A DNA stretch of 22,677 nt. It comes from Ruminococcus sp. AF46-10NS. GTDB lineage: Bacteria > Bacillota > Clostridia > Lachnospirales > Lachnospiraceae. The stretch spans positions 1 to 22,677 of the forward strand of contig NZ_QRNF01000046.1 in the NCBI RefSeq assembly GCF_003474435.1. The letters are read 5' to 3'. Shown here in pieces: positions 1 to 8,407 of this stretch. Under the pieces are notes generated by a model that did no database searches, had not been told where the DNA came from, and saw only the letters and a list, made by a program, of their open reading frames with translations. How positions within the stretch are numbered: the stretch's first letter is position 1; each line of letters begins with the position of its first letter. Both the position numbers and the translations under genes were made by a program.

Positions 1-10
1 CTCCGCAGTT

Positions 11-98
11 TATCAGGAGGGGCTTGTACCCCTCCTGATACAAGTAAGTCCCACCCACTGCTTATTGCTCCTCGCAATTGAAGCAGGGGACTTACTTG
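11..98. repeat. Two adjacent long inverted repeats (double hairpin)
   Basis: The first hairpin has 12-bp perfect arms at 11-22 and 29-40 with loop CTTGTA. The second starts at the next base. It pairs 41-52 with 87-98 (12 bp perfect), then CTGCTT 58-63 with AAGCAG 81-86, then ATTGC 64-68 with GCAAT 74-78, giving about 23 pairs with small bulges. No gene overlaps it, and neither hairpin has a clean T-run on either strand, so simple termination is unlikely. Such tandem hairpins fit the end of an IS200/IS605-type element, a repetitive extragenic element or a structured RNA. The sequence alone does not decide between these. Confidence 0.6.
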
Positions 99-132
99 AT
101 TCGGTTAAATAACTGATATGCGGTTATTCAGC

Positions 133-178
133 AAAAAAGCAGATACAGCGGAGGTTTTTTCCCGCGTATCTGCTTTTC
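133..178 (-). terminator. Rho-independent terminator of uraA
   Basis: On the minus strand, AGCAGATACGCGG pairs with CCGC(T)GTATCTGCT with one bulge and is followed by six T (A-run 133-138). It lies just after the uraA stop. Flanking A and T tracts on both sides mean it could also work on the plus strand. Confidence 0.8.
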
Positions 179-201
179 CCATAAAACATCATAATACTGT
201 C

Positions 202-1452
202 TTACTGATCATTTGTCAGCTTCAGCTTGTCAAGAATATAGAATACAAGGCTCAGTGCCATAGCGACCACACAGGCTAGGACCATACCTGTAAGCTCTAC
301 ATTTCCAAGCTTCAGGGCAATTCCTGAAAGTCCAGTTACAAACACAACGCTTGTCAGTGTCAGGTTTCTGGATTTACTGTAATCTACCTTGTTGTCAACC
401 AGCATACGAAGTCCTGATGTTCCGATCATTCCGTAAAGAAGGAAAGAAATTCCTCCGATGACCGGTCCCGGAATGGTGCTGATCAGTGCTGCCAGTTTGC
501 CAAGGAAAGAACAGCAGATGGAAAGCACTGCCGCGCCTCCGATAACCTGCACGCTGTAAACTTTTGTCACTGCCATAACGCCGATGTTCTCACCGTAAGT
601 AGTTGTCGGTACAGAACCAAGGCAGCCGGAAACTGTGGTGGAAAAGAAATCCGCAAACAGAGATCTGTGAAGTCCCGGATCTTTAAGAAGATTTCTTCCA
701 ACGATCTTTCCTGTTACGATCTGATGTCCGATATGCTCGGAAGTTACCAGAAGCAGTGCCGGAAAAATGGTCATAACTGCCTCAAAATTAAATTTCGGTG
801 ATGTAAAATTCGGAAGTGCGAAAAATGCTGCTTCTTTTACTGCTGTAAAATCAAGAAGCCCGCATGCTCCTGCTGCCACATAGCCTGCAATGATCGCGAT
901 CAGGATCGGAATAACGGAAAGAAATCCTCTGAAAAGGATCTGTCCGAATACTGCAACTCCCAGTGTCACCAGAAATACGATCACATTCTTAGGATCTACC
1001 TTGTCATCCAGAAGTCCTGCTGTGCTTGCTGCACTTCCTGCAAGTTCCAGTCCGATCAATGCAACTACCGGTCCCATTGCTGCTGTCGGCAGCACAATAT
1101 CGATCCAGTCCGTTCCGCACTGACGTACGATAAAAGCAACTGCCATACCGGCAATACCAAGAACTACGAAGCCTCCCAGCGCATATTCATAGCCATATTT
1201 GCTGATGACCAGCAGCGCCGGTGACAGAAAGGCAAAACTGGATCCCAGGTAAGCAGGCGCCTTTCCTTTTGTGATAAAAATGAAAAGAAGTGTTCCCACA
1301 CCGTTCATCAGAAGAACGATGGCCGGACTGATGCCAAAAAGGAACGGTACCAGTACAGATGCTCCAAACATGGCAAACATATGCTGGATACTTAAGGGTA
1401 TCAGCATTTTGGCAGGTACTTTTTCCTCGACCTGTATGATTCTTTTTTCCAC
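202..1452 (-). CDS. uraA: Uracil permease (UraA, NCS2 family)
   Basis: This is a 416-residue membrane protein that would import uracil with protons for pyrimidine salvage. It matches the NCS2 family throughout. Hallmarks are a TSEHIGHQ segment with E239 and H243 and a TYGENIG segment with E288. These align with the E. coli UraA substrate and proton residues Glu241, His245 and Glu290. The KDPGLHRS loop (residues 257-264) and the VPTTTYGEN stretch are typical of the family. About 14 hydrophobic segments are spread over the protein, and the length is normal for the family. The start is a GTG preceded by GGGGAGG at good spacing. The gene is monocistronic: it has its own extended -10 promoter and terminator and is divergent from pepT. 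The leader is only about 30 nt, so there is no room for a PyrR-type attenuator or a riboswitch. Substrate is assigned from family similarity. Confidence 0.93.
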   Translation of the reverse strand: MEKRIIQVEEKVPAKMLIPLSIQHMFAMFGASVLVPFLFGISPAIVLLMNGVGTLLFIFITKGKAPAYLGSSFAFLSPALLVISKYGYEYALGGFVVLGIAGMAVAFIVRQCGTDWIDIVLPTAAMGPVVALIGLELAGSAASTAGLLDDKVDPKNVIVFLVTLGVAVFGQILFRGFLSVIPILIAIIAGYVAAGACGLLDFTAVKEAAFFALPNFTSPKFNFEAVMTIFPALLLVTSEHIGHQIVTGKIVGRNLLKDPGLHRSLFADFFSTTVSGCLGSVPTTTYGENIGVMAVTKVYSVQVIGGAAVLSICCSFLGKLAALISTIPGPVIGGISFLLYGMIGTSGLRMLVDNKVDYSKSRNLTLTSVVFVTGLSGIALKLGNVELTGMVLACVVAMALSLVFYILDKLKLTNDQ

Positions 1453-1486
1453 TCTCTAATCCTCCCCGTTTTTTATTATCTCACCG

Positions 1487-1495
1487 ATTATAACA
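1487..1495 (-). promoter_or_regulatory. Extended -10 promoter of uraA
   Basis: The minus strand reads TGTTATAAT, a perfect TGnTATAAT extended -10, about 35 nt before the GTG start. No good -35 is present at 17 nt. Confidence 0.6.
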
Positions 1496-1545
1496 TATGT
1501 TTTGTCATACCGGGGGATTTTTTGCATAAATATGCGGATACTGTG

Positions 1546-1554
1546 TGGTATACT
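1546..1554 (+). promoter_or_regulatory. Extended -10 promoter of pepT
   Basis: TGGTATACT (TGnTATACT) lies 84 nt before the pepT ATG, with no convincing -35. It places the inverted repeat at 1567-1610 inside the transcribed leader. Confidence 0.5.
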
Positions 1555-1566
1555 GTTAGTATCTCC

Positions 1567-1610
1567 GGTTAATCAGAGTTTTTTACAGCCAAGGCCACTC
1601 TGATTTAACC
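1567..1610 (+). promoter_or_regulatory. Inverted repeat in the pepT leader
   Basis: GGTTAATCAGAGT (1567-1579) pairs with ACTCTGATTTAACC (1597-1610), 13 bp with one bulged T, followed by AAATTTTT. It sits between the promoter and the pepT ribosome binding site. It could be an attenuator-like terminator or an operator. Confidence 0.5.
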
Positions 1611-1637
1611 AAATTTTTCCAGAAAGGATCTATATAT

Positions 1638-2863
1638 ATGAAAACATACGAACGACTTTTATCCTATGTAAAAATACTTACCCCAAGCAATGAAGACAGT
1701 ACCACATCCCCGTCCTCCCATTGCCAGTTTGACCTGGCCCGCATTCTTGTTGATGAGTTGAAAAATCTTGGGATCTCTGATGTCTCCCTAGACGAACATT
1801 GCTATGTTTACGCCCATATTCCTGCGTCAGAAGGCCTGGACTCCTGCAAAACTCTTGGTTTTATCGCACATATGGACACAGTTTCCGATTTCTGCGATCA
1901 TCCGGTCACACCTGTCATCACTGAAAATTATGATGGCGGCGAGCTCCCTCTTGGCACAAGTGGCAGAATTCTTTCCCCGGAAATGTTCCCGCATCTTTCT
2001 TCTCTGAAAGGCAGAACTCTTATCACCTCAGACGGAACTACGATCCTCGGTGCTGATGATAAAGCCGGAATCGCTGAGATCATCACAGCTCTGGAACGCA
2101 TCTTTACGGAAAAAATTCCTCACGGCCCTCTTGCCATTGCCTTTACTCCAGATGAAGAGATCGGCATGGGACCAGCACATTTTGACGTCGGAAAATTCGG
2201 CGCAGACTATGCATACACTCTGGATGGGGATACAGAAGGTGAGATCCAGTACGAAAACTTCAATGCCTGCAGTGCAAAAGTTATTTTTCAGGGTGTGAAC
2301 GTTCATCCTGCTCCTCCAAAAATACCATGGTCAACGCGTCTCTTGTTGCCATGGAGTTTAATTCCATGCTGCCAGCTGCTGATACGCCACGGAACACTGA
2401 GGACTATGAGGGATTTTTCCATCTGTGTTCTGTGAAGGGAGATGTTTCCCGGGCAGAACTTCACTACATTGTCCGCGACCATGATGCAGCATCTTTTGAA
2501 GCACGCCAGAATACGCTTACTCATATTGCAAAGATCCTCAACGAAAAATGGGGTGAAGGTACAGTCGCTCTTACCCTCACTCAGCAGTACCGCAATATGA
2601 AGGAGATCATCGATACCTGCCCGTGGCTGATCTCCCTTGCTGAGGAAGCCTGCCGGGCCTGTAGCGTAACTCCTCTGATCCTTCCCATCCGCGGCGGTAC
2701 AGACGGAGCCCGGTTAAGCTTCATGGGGCTGCCGTGTCCTAACCTTGGAACAGGCGGACATGCTTATCACGGGCCCTATGAACATATTACCGCGGAGGGG
2801 ATGGACGCTGCAGTGGAAGTTACCCTGCAAATTGTAAAATTATTCGCAGAACGCAGAGATTAA
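1638..2863 (+). CDS. pepT: Peptidase T (tripeptide aminopeptidase, M20B), frameshifted
   Basis: This cytoplasmic zinc peptidase removes the N-terminal residue from tripeptides. The N-terminal part carries HMD (H78, D80), GADDKAG (D140) and PDEEIG (E173, E174), plus D196. These match E. coli PepT metal-site and catalytic positions by number. The C-terminal part, in the next frame, carries RGGTDGARLS and GGHAYHGPYEH, with the last metal histidine. The frame breaks at about 2310: the sequence encodes NVHPAPP where the family has NVHPGSS. Restoring one G (GG read as G) gives a continuous 408-residue protein of normal length. The ATG follows AAAGGATC. The gene is transcribed alone, divergent from uraA and convergent with the flippase gene. 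As written it would give a truncated 265-residue product lacking the dimerisation (lid) domain and the last metal ligand. A sequencing error is the likelier explanation. Confidence 0.9.
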
Positions 2864-2885
2864 GATAATTTCCTGCTTATTTATG

Positions 2886-2954
2886 AAAAAAACACCCACA
2901 GCTCAGCCAAGGGCGAAGCATCATGTCTCGCCTGACTGTCTGCGTGTGTTTTTG
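2886..2954. terminator. Bidirectional terminator between pepT and the flippase gene
   Basis: This A-run/hairpin/T-run lies between convergent genes. The core GGCGA...TCGCC is extended by CAG/CTG pairs, with AAAAAACAC on the left and GTGTGTTTTT on the right. It gives U-rich tails on both strands. Confidence 0.65.
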
Positions 2955-2978
2955 TATACATATATTTTCTTTAAGATC

Positions 2979-4604
2979 TTAGATGATCTTCATCATTCTC
3001 GCCAGTTTCTTCATATATCTTCCGCCAGGCATCATGCCCAGTTCTTCTTCACCCGGCTTGCTTACAAACAGATATACAATAAAATATACACCTGCTGCCA
3101 GGATTACAGAAATGCCAAGACAGATCACATTGGAATGGAGCAGTGCATACAGACCGTAATATACCACTCCTGCCACGATTCCCATAGGAATGGAAGCCAG
3201 GAACGGGCTTAAATAAGCGCTTCTCCACGGATTCTTATATCCCATGTATTTTTTGATAGAATGGTCATTAAGAAGACACATTACAACTGCATAAACAATC
3301 TGTGCGATAACAATGGTATAAACACCAAGGTTGGTAAATACCAGGAGCAGTGCCATTGCGATCACATCTGCTACCAGTGCGATGGCTGCATGGATCATCG
3401 GAAGTTTCGGCTTGCCGATACCCTGGAGCACACCGTTGGTAATATTGGAATTACCATTAAGGATAATGGTAATCCCTCCAAGGATCAGAAGCTGTCCGCC
3501 CACACCATTAGTTCCGGGGAATATCAGTCTTGTGATCGGACCTGACAGAACAGCAAGACCTACAGCAGCCGGAATGGAAATCAGCATACTGATCCAGGTA
3601 GCTCTGTCTGTCTTCATATTCGCACCTTCAATATCATGCATTGCATAGTGTGCAGAAACCTCCGGGATCATGGAAGTCGGTGCTGTACTTGCCAGAGTCA
3701 GCGGGATATTGATCAGTGTCATATAATATCCGTATTCAGAATACAGAGTCTGGATCACATCCTTGGCAGCACCTTTGATATCCATGATTCCGGAATACAT
3801 GTAGCTGTTGATATATCCGTTTACATTATAGATAAAAGCGCTGAGGATGATCGGCATGATAATGAGCACGATATTGCTCATTACATGCCCCATACTCTCA
3901 TTTACGGAATGATGGTCATTGGCGATCCTTTTGCGGATGATCTTGCGGTTCACTGCGTAGACGATCAGCATAAAGATCAGCGCAGATGCCACACCTGCAC
4001 CAGTACCCATGGTAGCACCTGCAGCGCCCCATCTGTGTACCAGATCCATATCTCCTGTTGCGGAAAAATGCTGAATAAATATATGGGACATCAGAAGTGC
4101 AAAGGTTGCCACAAATATCTGCTCAATGATCTGCGAGATCGAGGTCGGCATCATATTGCGGTATGCCTGGAAATATCCGCGGAAAACACCACAGATACCT
4201 GACATAAAAATCGTAGGCGCAAGCATCTGCAGTGCCAGACGGGCATTGGCCATACTGTCCGGAACCAGGATTCCCGCACCAAATACGCAGATCAGTGCTA
4301 CAATGCCGCCCGCTACTGCCGCATAGATCAGTGCACCGTAAAATACTTTCTGTGCATCCTTATATCTGTGAAAAGCGATCTTCTCAGCCATGATCTTGGA
4401 TACGGCCTGAGGAATACTGAAGGACGCGATCATCAGCAGAATAAAATATACATTCTGTGCAAACTGGAAAAGTGCGAAACTCTGACTTCCCAGTGTTGTT
4501 GAAAGCGGACTCTTGTACAGCATTCCGATGATCTTGGAGATCAGTGCCGCGATCATCAGAAAAGAGGCGTTTTTCACAAGTGTGTTATCGTTTTTTTTAC
4601 CCAT
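2979..4604 (-). CDS. MurJ/YtgP-type lipid flippase (MOP superfamily, SpoVB group)
   Basis: This 541-residue membrane protein has about 14 hydrophobic segments. It would move a lipid-linked saccharide, most plausibly lipid II, across the cytoplasmic membrane for peptidoglycan synthesis. The N-terminus (a charged stretch, then ASFLMIAALISKIIGMLYK) and the later SISQIIEQIFVATFALL stretch (about residues 153-170) are typical of the Bacillus YtgP/SpoVB group of polysaccharide-transport proteins. The length is close to YtgP (about 540). Start is ATG preceded by AAGGAAAG. It begins 15 nt after the ung stop and so is the last gene of a hisH-hisF-ung unit ending at the bidirectional terminator. Sporulation SpoVB and vegetative MurJ paralogs cannot be separated with certainty here, and a Wzx-type exporter is a weaker alternative because no glycosyltransferase genes are nearby. 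Confidence 0.8.
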   Translation of the reverse strand: MGKKNDNTLVKNASFLMIAALISKIIGMLYKSPLSTTLGSQSFALFQFAQNVYFILLMIASFSIPQAVSKIMAEKIAFHRYKDAQKVFYGALIYAAVAGGIVALICVFGAGILVPDSMANARLALQMLAPTIFMSGICGVFRGYFQAYRNMMPTSISQIIEQIFVATFALLMSHIFIQHFSATGDMDLVHRWGAAGATMGTGAGVASALIFMLIVYAVNRKIIRKRIANDHHSVNESMGHVMSNIVLIIMPIILSAFIYNVNGYINSYMYSGIMDIKGAAKDVIQTLYSEYGYYMTLINIPLTLASTAPTSMIPEVSAHYAMHDIEGANMKTDRATWISMLISIPAAVGLAVLSGPITRLIFPGTNGVGGQLLILGGITIILNGNSNITNGVLQGIGKPKLPMIHAAIALVADVIAMALLLVFTNLGVYTIVIAQIVYAVVMCLLNDHSIKKYMGYKNPWRSAYLSPFLASIPMGIVAGVVYYGLYALLHSNVICLGISVILAAGVYFIVYLFVSKPGEEELGMMPGGRYMKKLARMMKII

Positions 4605-4619
4605 TTTACTTTCCTTAAC

Positions 4620-5294
4620 TTAAATATTCTCGATCTGCCAGTCAATCGGCTCCTCACCGTTGGCTTTCAGAAATTCATTGGTCTTACTGAAATGTTTGCA
4701 ACCGAAAAATCCTCTGTACGCAGAAAGAGGACTTGGATGCGGAGCCTCCAGGATCAGATGCCTGGGGTTATGAAGCATGGATGCCTTCATCTGGGCAGGC
4801 CTTCCCCAGAGAAGAAATACAATAGGACGGTCTTCCTCATCCAGGATACGGATCGCGGCATCTGTAAACTGTTCCCAGCCGATTCCTCTGTGGGAATTGG
4901 CCTGATGGGCCCTTACTGTAAGCACCGTGTTCAGAAGGAGAACACCCTGCTTCGCCCATTTCTCCAGATTGCCGTTATTTGGGATATAACATCCCATATC
5001 ATCCTCAAGCTCCTTATAGATGTTTACCAGAGATGGCGGTGTTTCCACACCTTTTTTTACAGAAAAACAAAGTCCGTGCGCCTGTCCGTCATTGTGGTAC
5101 GGATCCTGTCCAAGGATCACCACCTTCACCTTGTGAAGGGGAGTAAAATGAAACGCATTGAACAGATCTTCCGGCGGTGGGAAAATCTTTCTTGTCTTAT
5201 ATTCCGTCATCACGGTTTTATAAAGTTTGGCATAGTAAGGCTGATGAAACTCACTCTTAAGAGCCTCCTGCCAGTCTCCAGCTATCGGAGCCAT
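4620..5294 (-). CDS. ung: Uracil-DNA glycosylase, family 1
   Basis: This enzyme removes uracil from DNA and starts base-excision repair. The water-activating motif GQDPYH sits at residues 62-67, with the catalytic Asp at 64. The leucine-loop motif HPSPLSAYR starts at H186. With the ATG at 5294 these numbers agree with E. coli Ung (D64, H187), which supports this start over an in-frame GTG nine bases upstream. The ATG is preceded by AGGTGAAGG. Length is 224 residues, as usual. It lies 20 nt after the hisF stop and 15 nt before the flippase gene, so it is co-transcribed with both. Confidence 0.95.
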   Translation of the reverse strand: MAPIAGDWQEALKSEFHQPYYAKLYKTVMTEYKTRKIFPPPEDLFNAFHFTPLHKVKVVILGQDPYHNDGQAHGLCFSVKKGVETPPSLVNIYKELEDDMGCYIPNNGNLEKWAKQGVLLLNTVLTVRAHQANSHRGIGWEQFTDAAIRILDEEDRPIVFLLWGRPAQMKASMLHNPRHLILEAPHPSPLSAYRGFFGCKHFSKTNEFLKANGEEPIDWQIENI

Positions 5295-5314
5295 ATCCTT
5301 CACCTCTCAACCTT

Positions 5315-6072
5315 TTATTTTCTCACAGGAATTCCTTTTTCTGCAAGGTAATCCTTCACTTCACGGATCTCAAGTTCTTTGTAATGGAACAGGGATGCTG
5401 CAAGTGCTGCATCTGCTCCGCCTTCTGTCAGTGCATCGTAAAAATGTTCCAGCGTTCCTGCTCCGCCGGATGCGATCACAGGAATGGAAACTGCATCTGC
5501 AACGGCTCTTGTAAGTGCAATATCATATCCGGCCTTTGTTCCGTCACAGTCCATGCTGGTAAGAAGAATCTCACCTGCACCAAGTTCTTCCACCTTCTTT
5601 GCCCACGCAAGAGCATCGATGCCTGTATCCAGTCTTCCGCCATGCTTGTAGATATTCCAGCCGCCATCTTCTCTTCTCTTGGCATCGATTGCAACTACCA
5701 CACACTGACTTCCGAATTTCTGTGCTGCCTCGCGGATCAGCTCCGGCCGTCGATGGCTGCGGAATTTACAGAGATCTTATCTGCACCTTCTCGGAGCAGC
5801 TTACGGAAATCATCTACTGTACGGATTCCGCCGCCTACTGTAAACGGGATAAATACATTGGCAGCTACAGCTCTTACCATATCTACCACAGTATCTCTTT
5901 CCTCACAGGAAGCTGTGATATCCAGAAAAACAACCTCGTCCGCACCTGCTGCATCGTAGGCTTTGGCAATCTCCACCGGATCTCCGGCATCTTTCAGATC
6001 AACAAAATTAACGCCCTTTACTACCCGGCCTTTGTTTACATCCAGGCATGGGATGATTCTTTTTGTAAACAT
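5315..6072 (-). CDS. hisF: Imidazole glycerol phosphate synthase cyclase subunit HisF, frameshifted
   Basis: HisF converts PRFAR plus ammonia, delivered by HisH, into imidazole glycerol phosphate and AICAR in histidine synthesis. The N-terminal half starts [11 protein letters not shown] with the catalytic Asp at 11. It includes [13 protein letters not shown], a phosphate-binding loop of the (beta/alpha)8 barrel. The C-terminal half contains VVVAIDAKR with the second catalytic Asp, which becomes residue 130 after repair, as in Thermotoga HisF. The frame is lost at about 5749, where AAIDGRS replaces the expected [13 protein letters not shown]. Restoring one base (CC read as C on the coding strand) gives 252 residues, the family length. 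The start is ATG 2 nt after the hisH stop, with GAGGAGG inside the hisH end. HisH and HisF form a complex, so this order is expected. Confidence 0.92.
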
Positions 6073-6074
6073 GA

Positions 6075-6707
6075 TTATGCCTCCTCCTTTCCGGTGCCTG
6101 CCTCAAGTGCCGCAAAATTCTCAAGGATCTTTAAGCCCCACCGGCTGCTCTTCTCCGGATGGAACTGACATGCAAATACATTGCCTTTCTCTACAGATGC
6201 GTGGATACATGTACTGTACCGGGTTGTCGCTTTTACGATTTCCTCATCCTCCGCCCGTAAATAATAGGAATGTACGAAGTAAACGTATGTGTTTTCCGGA
6301 ATATCTTTGAATAATCTTCCATTGTTCTGAAAATGCAGGGAGTTCCAGCCCATATGCGGGATCTTAAGCCCCGGACTTGGCGGGATGCGTAAGATCTTTC
6401 CCTTCAGGATTCCAAGACCTTCCACTCCCGGAGTCTCGTCGCTGCTCTCAAAAAGAAGCTGCAGTCCAAGACAGATTCCAAGGAACGGAGTTCCTTTCTC
6501 CACGATCTGATGAATTACCGGAATAAGTCCGTAGTTATGAAGTTTCTCCATGGCATCGCCAAAACTTCCAACACCTGGAAGGATCACTTTATCTGCGCCA
6601 AGAAGTACCTGGGGATCTCTGGAAACAACAGTCTCCTGTCCCAAATACTGAAGTGCTTTTTCCACACTTTTTATGTTGCCTGCGTCGTAGTCGATAATTG
6701 CTATCAT
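6075..6707 (-). CDS. hisH: Imidazole glycerol phosphate synthase glutaminase subunit HisH
   Basis: This class I glutamine amidotransferase supplies ammonia to HisF. The nucleophile lies in GICLG (C79), and the other triad members are in FHPEKSS (H183, E185). The [10 protein letters not shown] oxyanion-region motif (residues 44-53) is present. Length is 210 residues, normal for HisH. The ATG follows AGGAGGAAGCGGCAA. It is the first gene of hisH-hisF-ung-flippase and has its own promoter at 6775-6802. No other histidine genes are in the window, so the rest of the pathway must lie elsewhere. Confidence 0.95.
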   Translation of the reverse strand: MIAIIDYDAGNIKSVEKALQYLGQETVVSRDPQVLLGADKVILPGVGSFGDAMEKLHNYGLIPVIHQIVEKGTPFLGICLGLQLLFESSDETPGVEGLGILKGKILRIPPSPGLKIPHMGWNSLHFQNNGRLFKDIPENTYVYFVHSYYLRAEDEEIVKATTRYSTCIHASVEKGNVFACQFHPEKSSRWGLKILENFAALEAGTGKEEA

Positions 6708-6774
6708 TTGCCGCTTCCTCCTGCTTAATTGTATCTCGGTCGAATTCCTCTCACACGTCGATTTACATTTGTTT

Positions 6775-6802
6775 AGTATAACTCAAAAACAGGCAGTTGC
6801 AA
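6775..6802 (-). promoter_or_regulatory. Promoter of the hisH-hisF-ung operon
   Basis: On the minus strand TTGCAA (6797-6802) is followed by 16 bases and TATACT (6775-6780), about 67 nt before the hisH start. Confidence 0.6.
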
Positions 6803-6877
6803 AGACTTTTCTCTGCTGCTGCCCATTTTTCACATTACCGTTCTAAAGTTTCAGATGTCCCGTACGATTTTTTGCTG

Positions 6878-8407
6878 TTATTTCCGGTCCAGTGTAAACC
6901 AGAATTCCACTCCGTTGTCAAAATTCTGTACACCATATTCCTGGTTCATGCTCTCCATGATGGCTTTTACAATAGATAATCCGATACCGCTTCCACCGTA
7001 TTCTCTTGTTCTGGCCTTGTCTACTTTGTAGAATTTATTCCAGAGATTCGGGATATCAGCCTCAGGGATCGGTGTTCCGTTGTTAAAGACTGTCACCTTC
7101 ACACGGCTATCCTCATCAACAAGCTTGATTTCGATCTGTCTGTCACCGTCCAGATGGTTTAGCGCATTGCTGACATAGTTAGTAACAACTTCCTCTGTCT
7201 TAAATTCATCTGCCCACACATATACCGGCTTCTGTGCGTCAAAGATCACTTTCGCCTCTTTTTGTCCGATCATGATATCCATGGTCTGAAGCACACCTCT
7301 GATCAGGGATACAATATCAAACCGCTCCATCACAACAGCATCCTTGCCGGATTCCAGCTGATTCAGTGTAAGGAGATTCTTCACAAGCTTGTTCATCTTA
7401 GCCGCTTCATCCATGATAACATCACAGTAGAACTCTCTGCTCTCCGGATCATCGGAAATGTTTTCCTTAAGACCTTCCGCATATCCCTGAATCAGGGCGA
7501 TAGGAGTTTTCAGCTCGTGAGATACGTTATCCAGGAATTCTTTTCGCATCTTGTCGATCTTGATCTTATCCTCAATATCCCGCTGCAATTCATTGTTTGC
7601 GGATTTCAGCTCACTGATGGTATTTTCAAGCTGAGTGGACATCCTGTTAAAATTATCTCCCAGCATATCAATCTCGTTGCCCACCTTGCTCTCATACCTG
7701 GCTTCAAAATCCAGATCTGACATTTTCTTTGACAGCTCAGTAAGCTCACTGATCGGTCTTGTGATCCGTTTGGTCACTACCATGATCATCATTCCGCTTA
7801 CAATAATGATGGCAAGTCCTACCGCAAAATAGAATTTATTGGAAATATCTGCACTTTCCCGGATGCTCTCAAGCGGTGTCCTTATGATAAAATAATGATC
7901 CTCATCCAGCATTCCCCAGCATTCCACATAATCCATTCCTGCAAAACGGTCATGGGACTGCTGGATGGTGTAATCATCCCCACGCTTCAGAACGTGACTT
8001 TTTCCACCGTCCTCATCCAGGTCATATACATATCCGAACAGTTTACTCTGGAGCATTTTTTCATTCTCACCCCAGGAAAGCCAGCTGGTGTTGCTGCTGT
8101 CGATCACAACCCAGGAAAGGTTATTTCTGGAGCAGGCTCTCTGGATCTCATCAGGAATGCTCCTGGAACTCTCCTCATCCTCGCTGTTCATCAACTCATC
8201 AATGTCCGTACTCTCCAGCGTTGTGCGGAGATCCAGCAGTACGTCGATCTTTTTGGACACATAGTACTTCTCAAGAAAAGCTCCGTTTATCACAGTGATC
8301 GTCAATATTGATAAAAACAAAAGTCCTATGAAATAAGCCGTGATCTGATGTCTGAGACTGTGTACTTTTTTAGGTTTGTCTTTCTTTTGTTTTTCCGGCT
8401 TTTTCAT
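6878..8407 (-). CDS. Two-component sensor histidine kinase (HAMP, HisKA, HATPase_c)
   Basis: This 509-residue inner-membrane kinase has a basic N-terminus, TM1 at about 22-42 and an extracytoplasmic region at about 43-190. TM2 is at about 192-212, followed by HAMP (about 212-265) and a short coiled coil. The dimerisation/phosphoacceptor box FLDNVSHELKTP carries H297. The ATPase domain has TNYVSNAL (N box), FNNGTPIP (G1) and GGSGIGLSIV (G2). The extracytoplasmic part matches no sensor domain I recognise, so the signal is unknown. Its ATG overlaps the response regulator stop in an ATGA arrangement, showing translational coupling with its partner. The gene ends before the his promoter, and no clear terminator is visible. 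Confidence 0.92.
   Translation of the reverse strand: MKKPEKQKKDKPKKVHSLRHQITAYFIGLLFLSILTITVINGAFLEKYYVSKKIDVLLDLRTTLESTDIDELMNSEDEESSRSIPDEIQRACSRNNLSWVVIDSSNTSWLSWGENEKMLQSKLFGYVYDLDEDGGKSHVLKRGDDYTIQQSHDRFAGMDYVECWGMLDEDHYFIIRTPLESIRESADISNKFYFAVGLAIIIVSGMMIMVVTKRITRPISELTELSKKMSDLDFEARYESKVGNEIDMLGDNFNRMSTQLENTISELKSANNELQRDIEDKIKIDKMRKEFLDNVSHELKTPIALIQGYAEGLKENISDDPESREFYCDVIMDEAAKMNKLVKNLLTLNQLESGKDAVVMERFDIVSLIRGVLQTMDIMIGQKEAKVIFDAQKPVYVWADEFKTEEVVTNYVSNALNHLDGDRQIEIKLVDEDSRVKVTVFNNGTPIPEADIPNLWNKFYKVDKARTREYGGSGIGLSIVKAIMESMNQEYGVQNFDNGVEFWFTLDRK

Noticed and set aside
11..98. CRISPR repeats
   Set aside because: The repeats are inverted within single hairpins; there are no evenly spaced direct repeats or cas genes.
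1453..1486. Riboswitch or PyrR attenuator ahead of uraA
   Set aside because: The distance from the -10 to the start leaves only about 30 nt of leader, with no hairpins.
3636..4202. Long plus-strand reading frame within the flippase gene
   Set aside because: It is antisense to a clearly conserved membrane protein, has no ribosome binding site and its composition is that of a reverse-frame reading.
2979..4604. Wzx-type O-antigen or capsule exporter
   Set aside because: No glycosyltransferase or polysaccharide genes are near. The length and N-terminus fit the YtgP/SpoVB group better.
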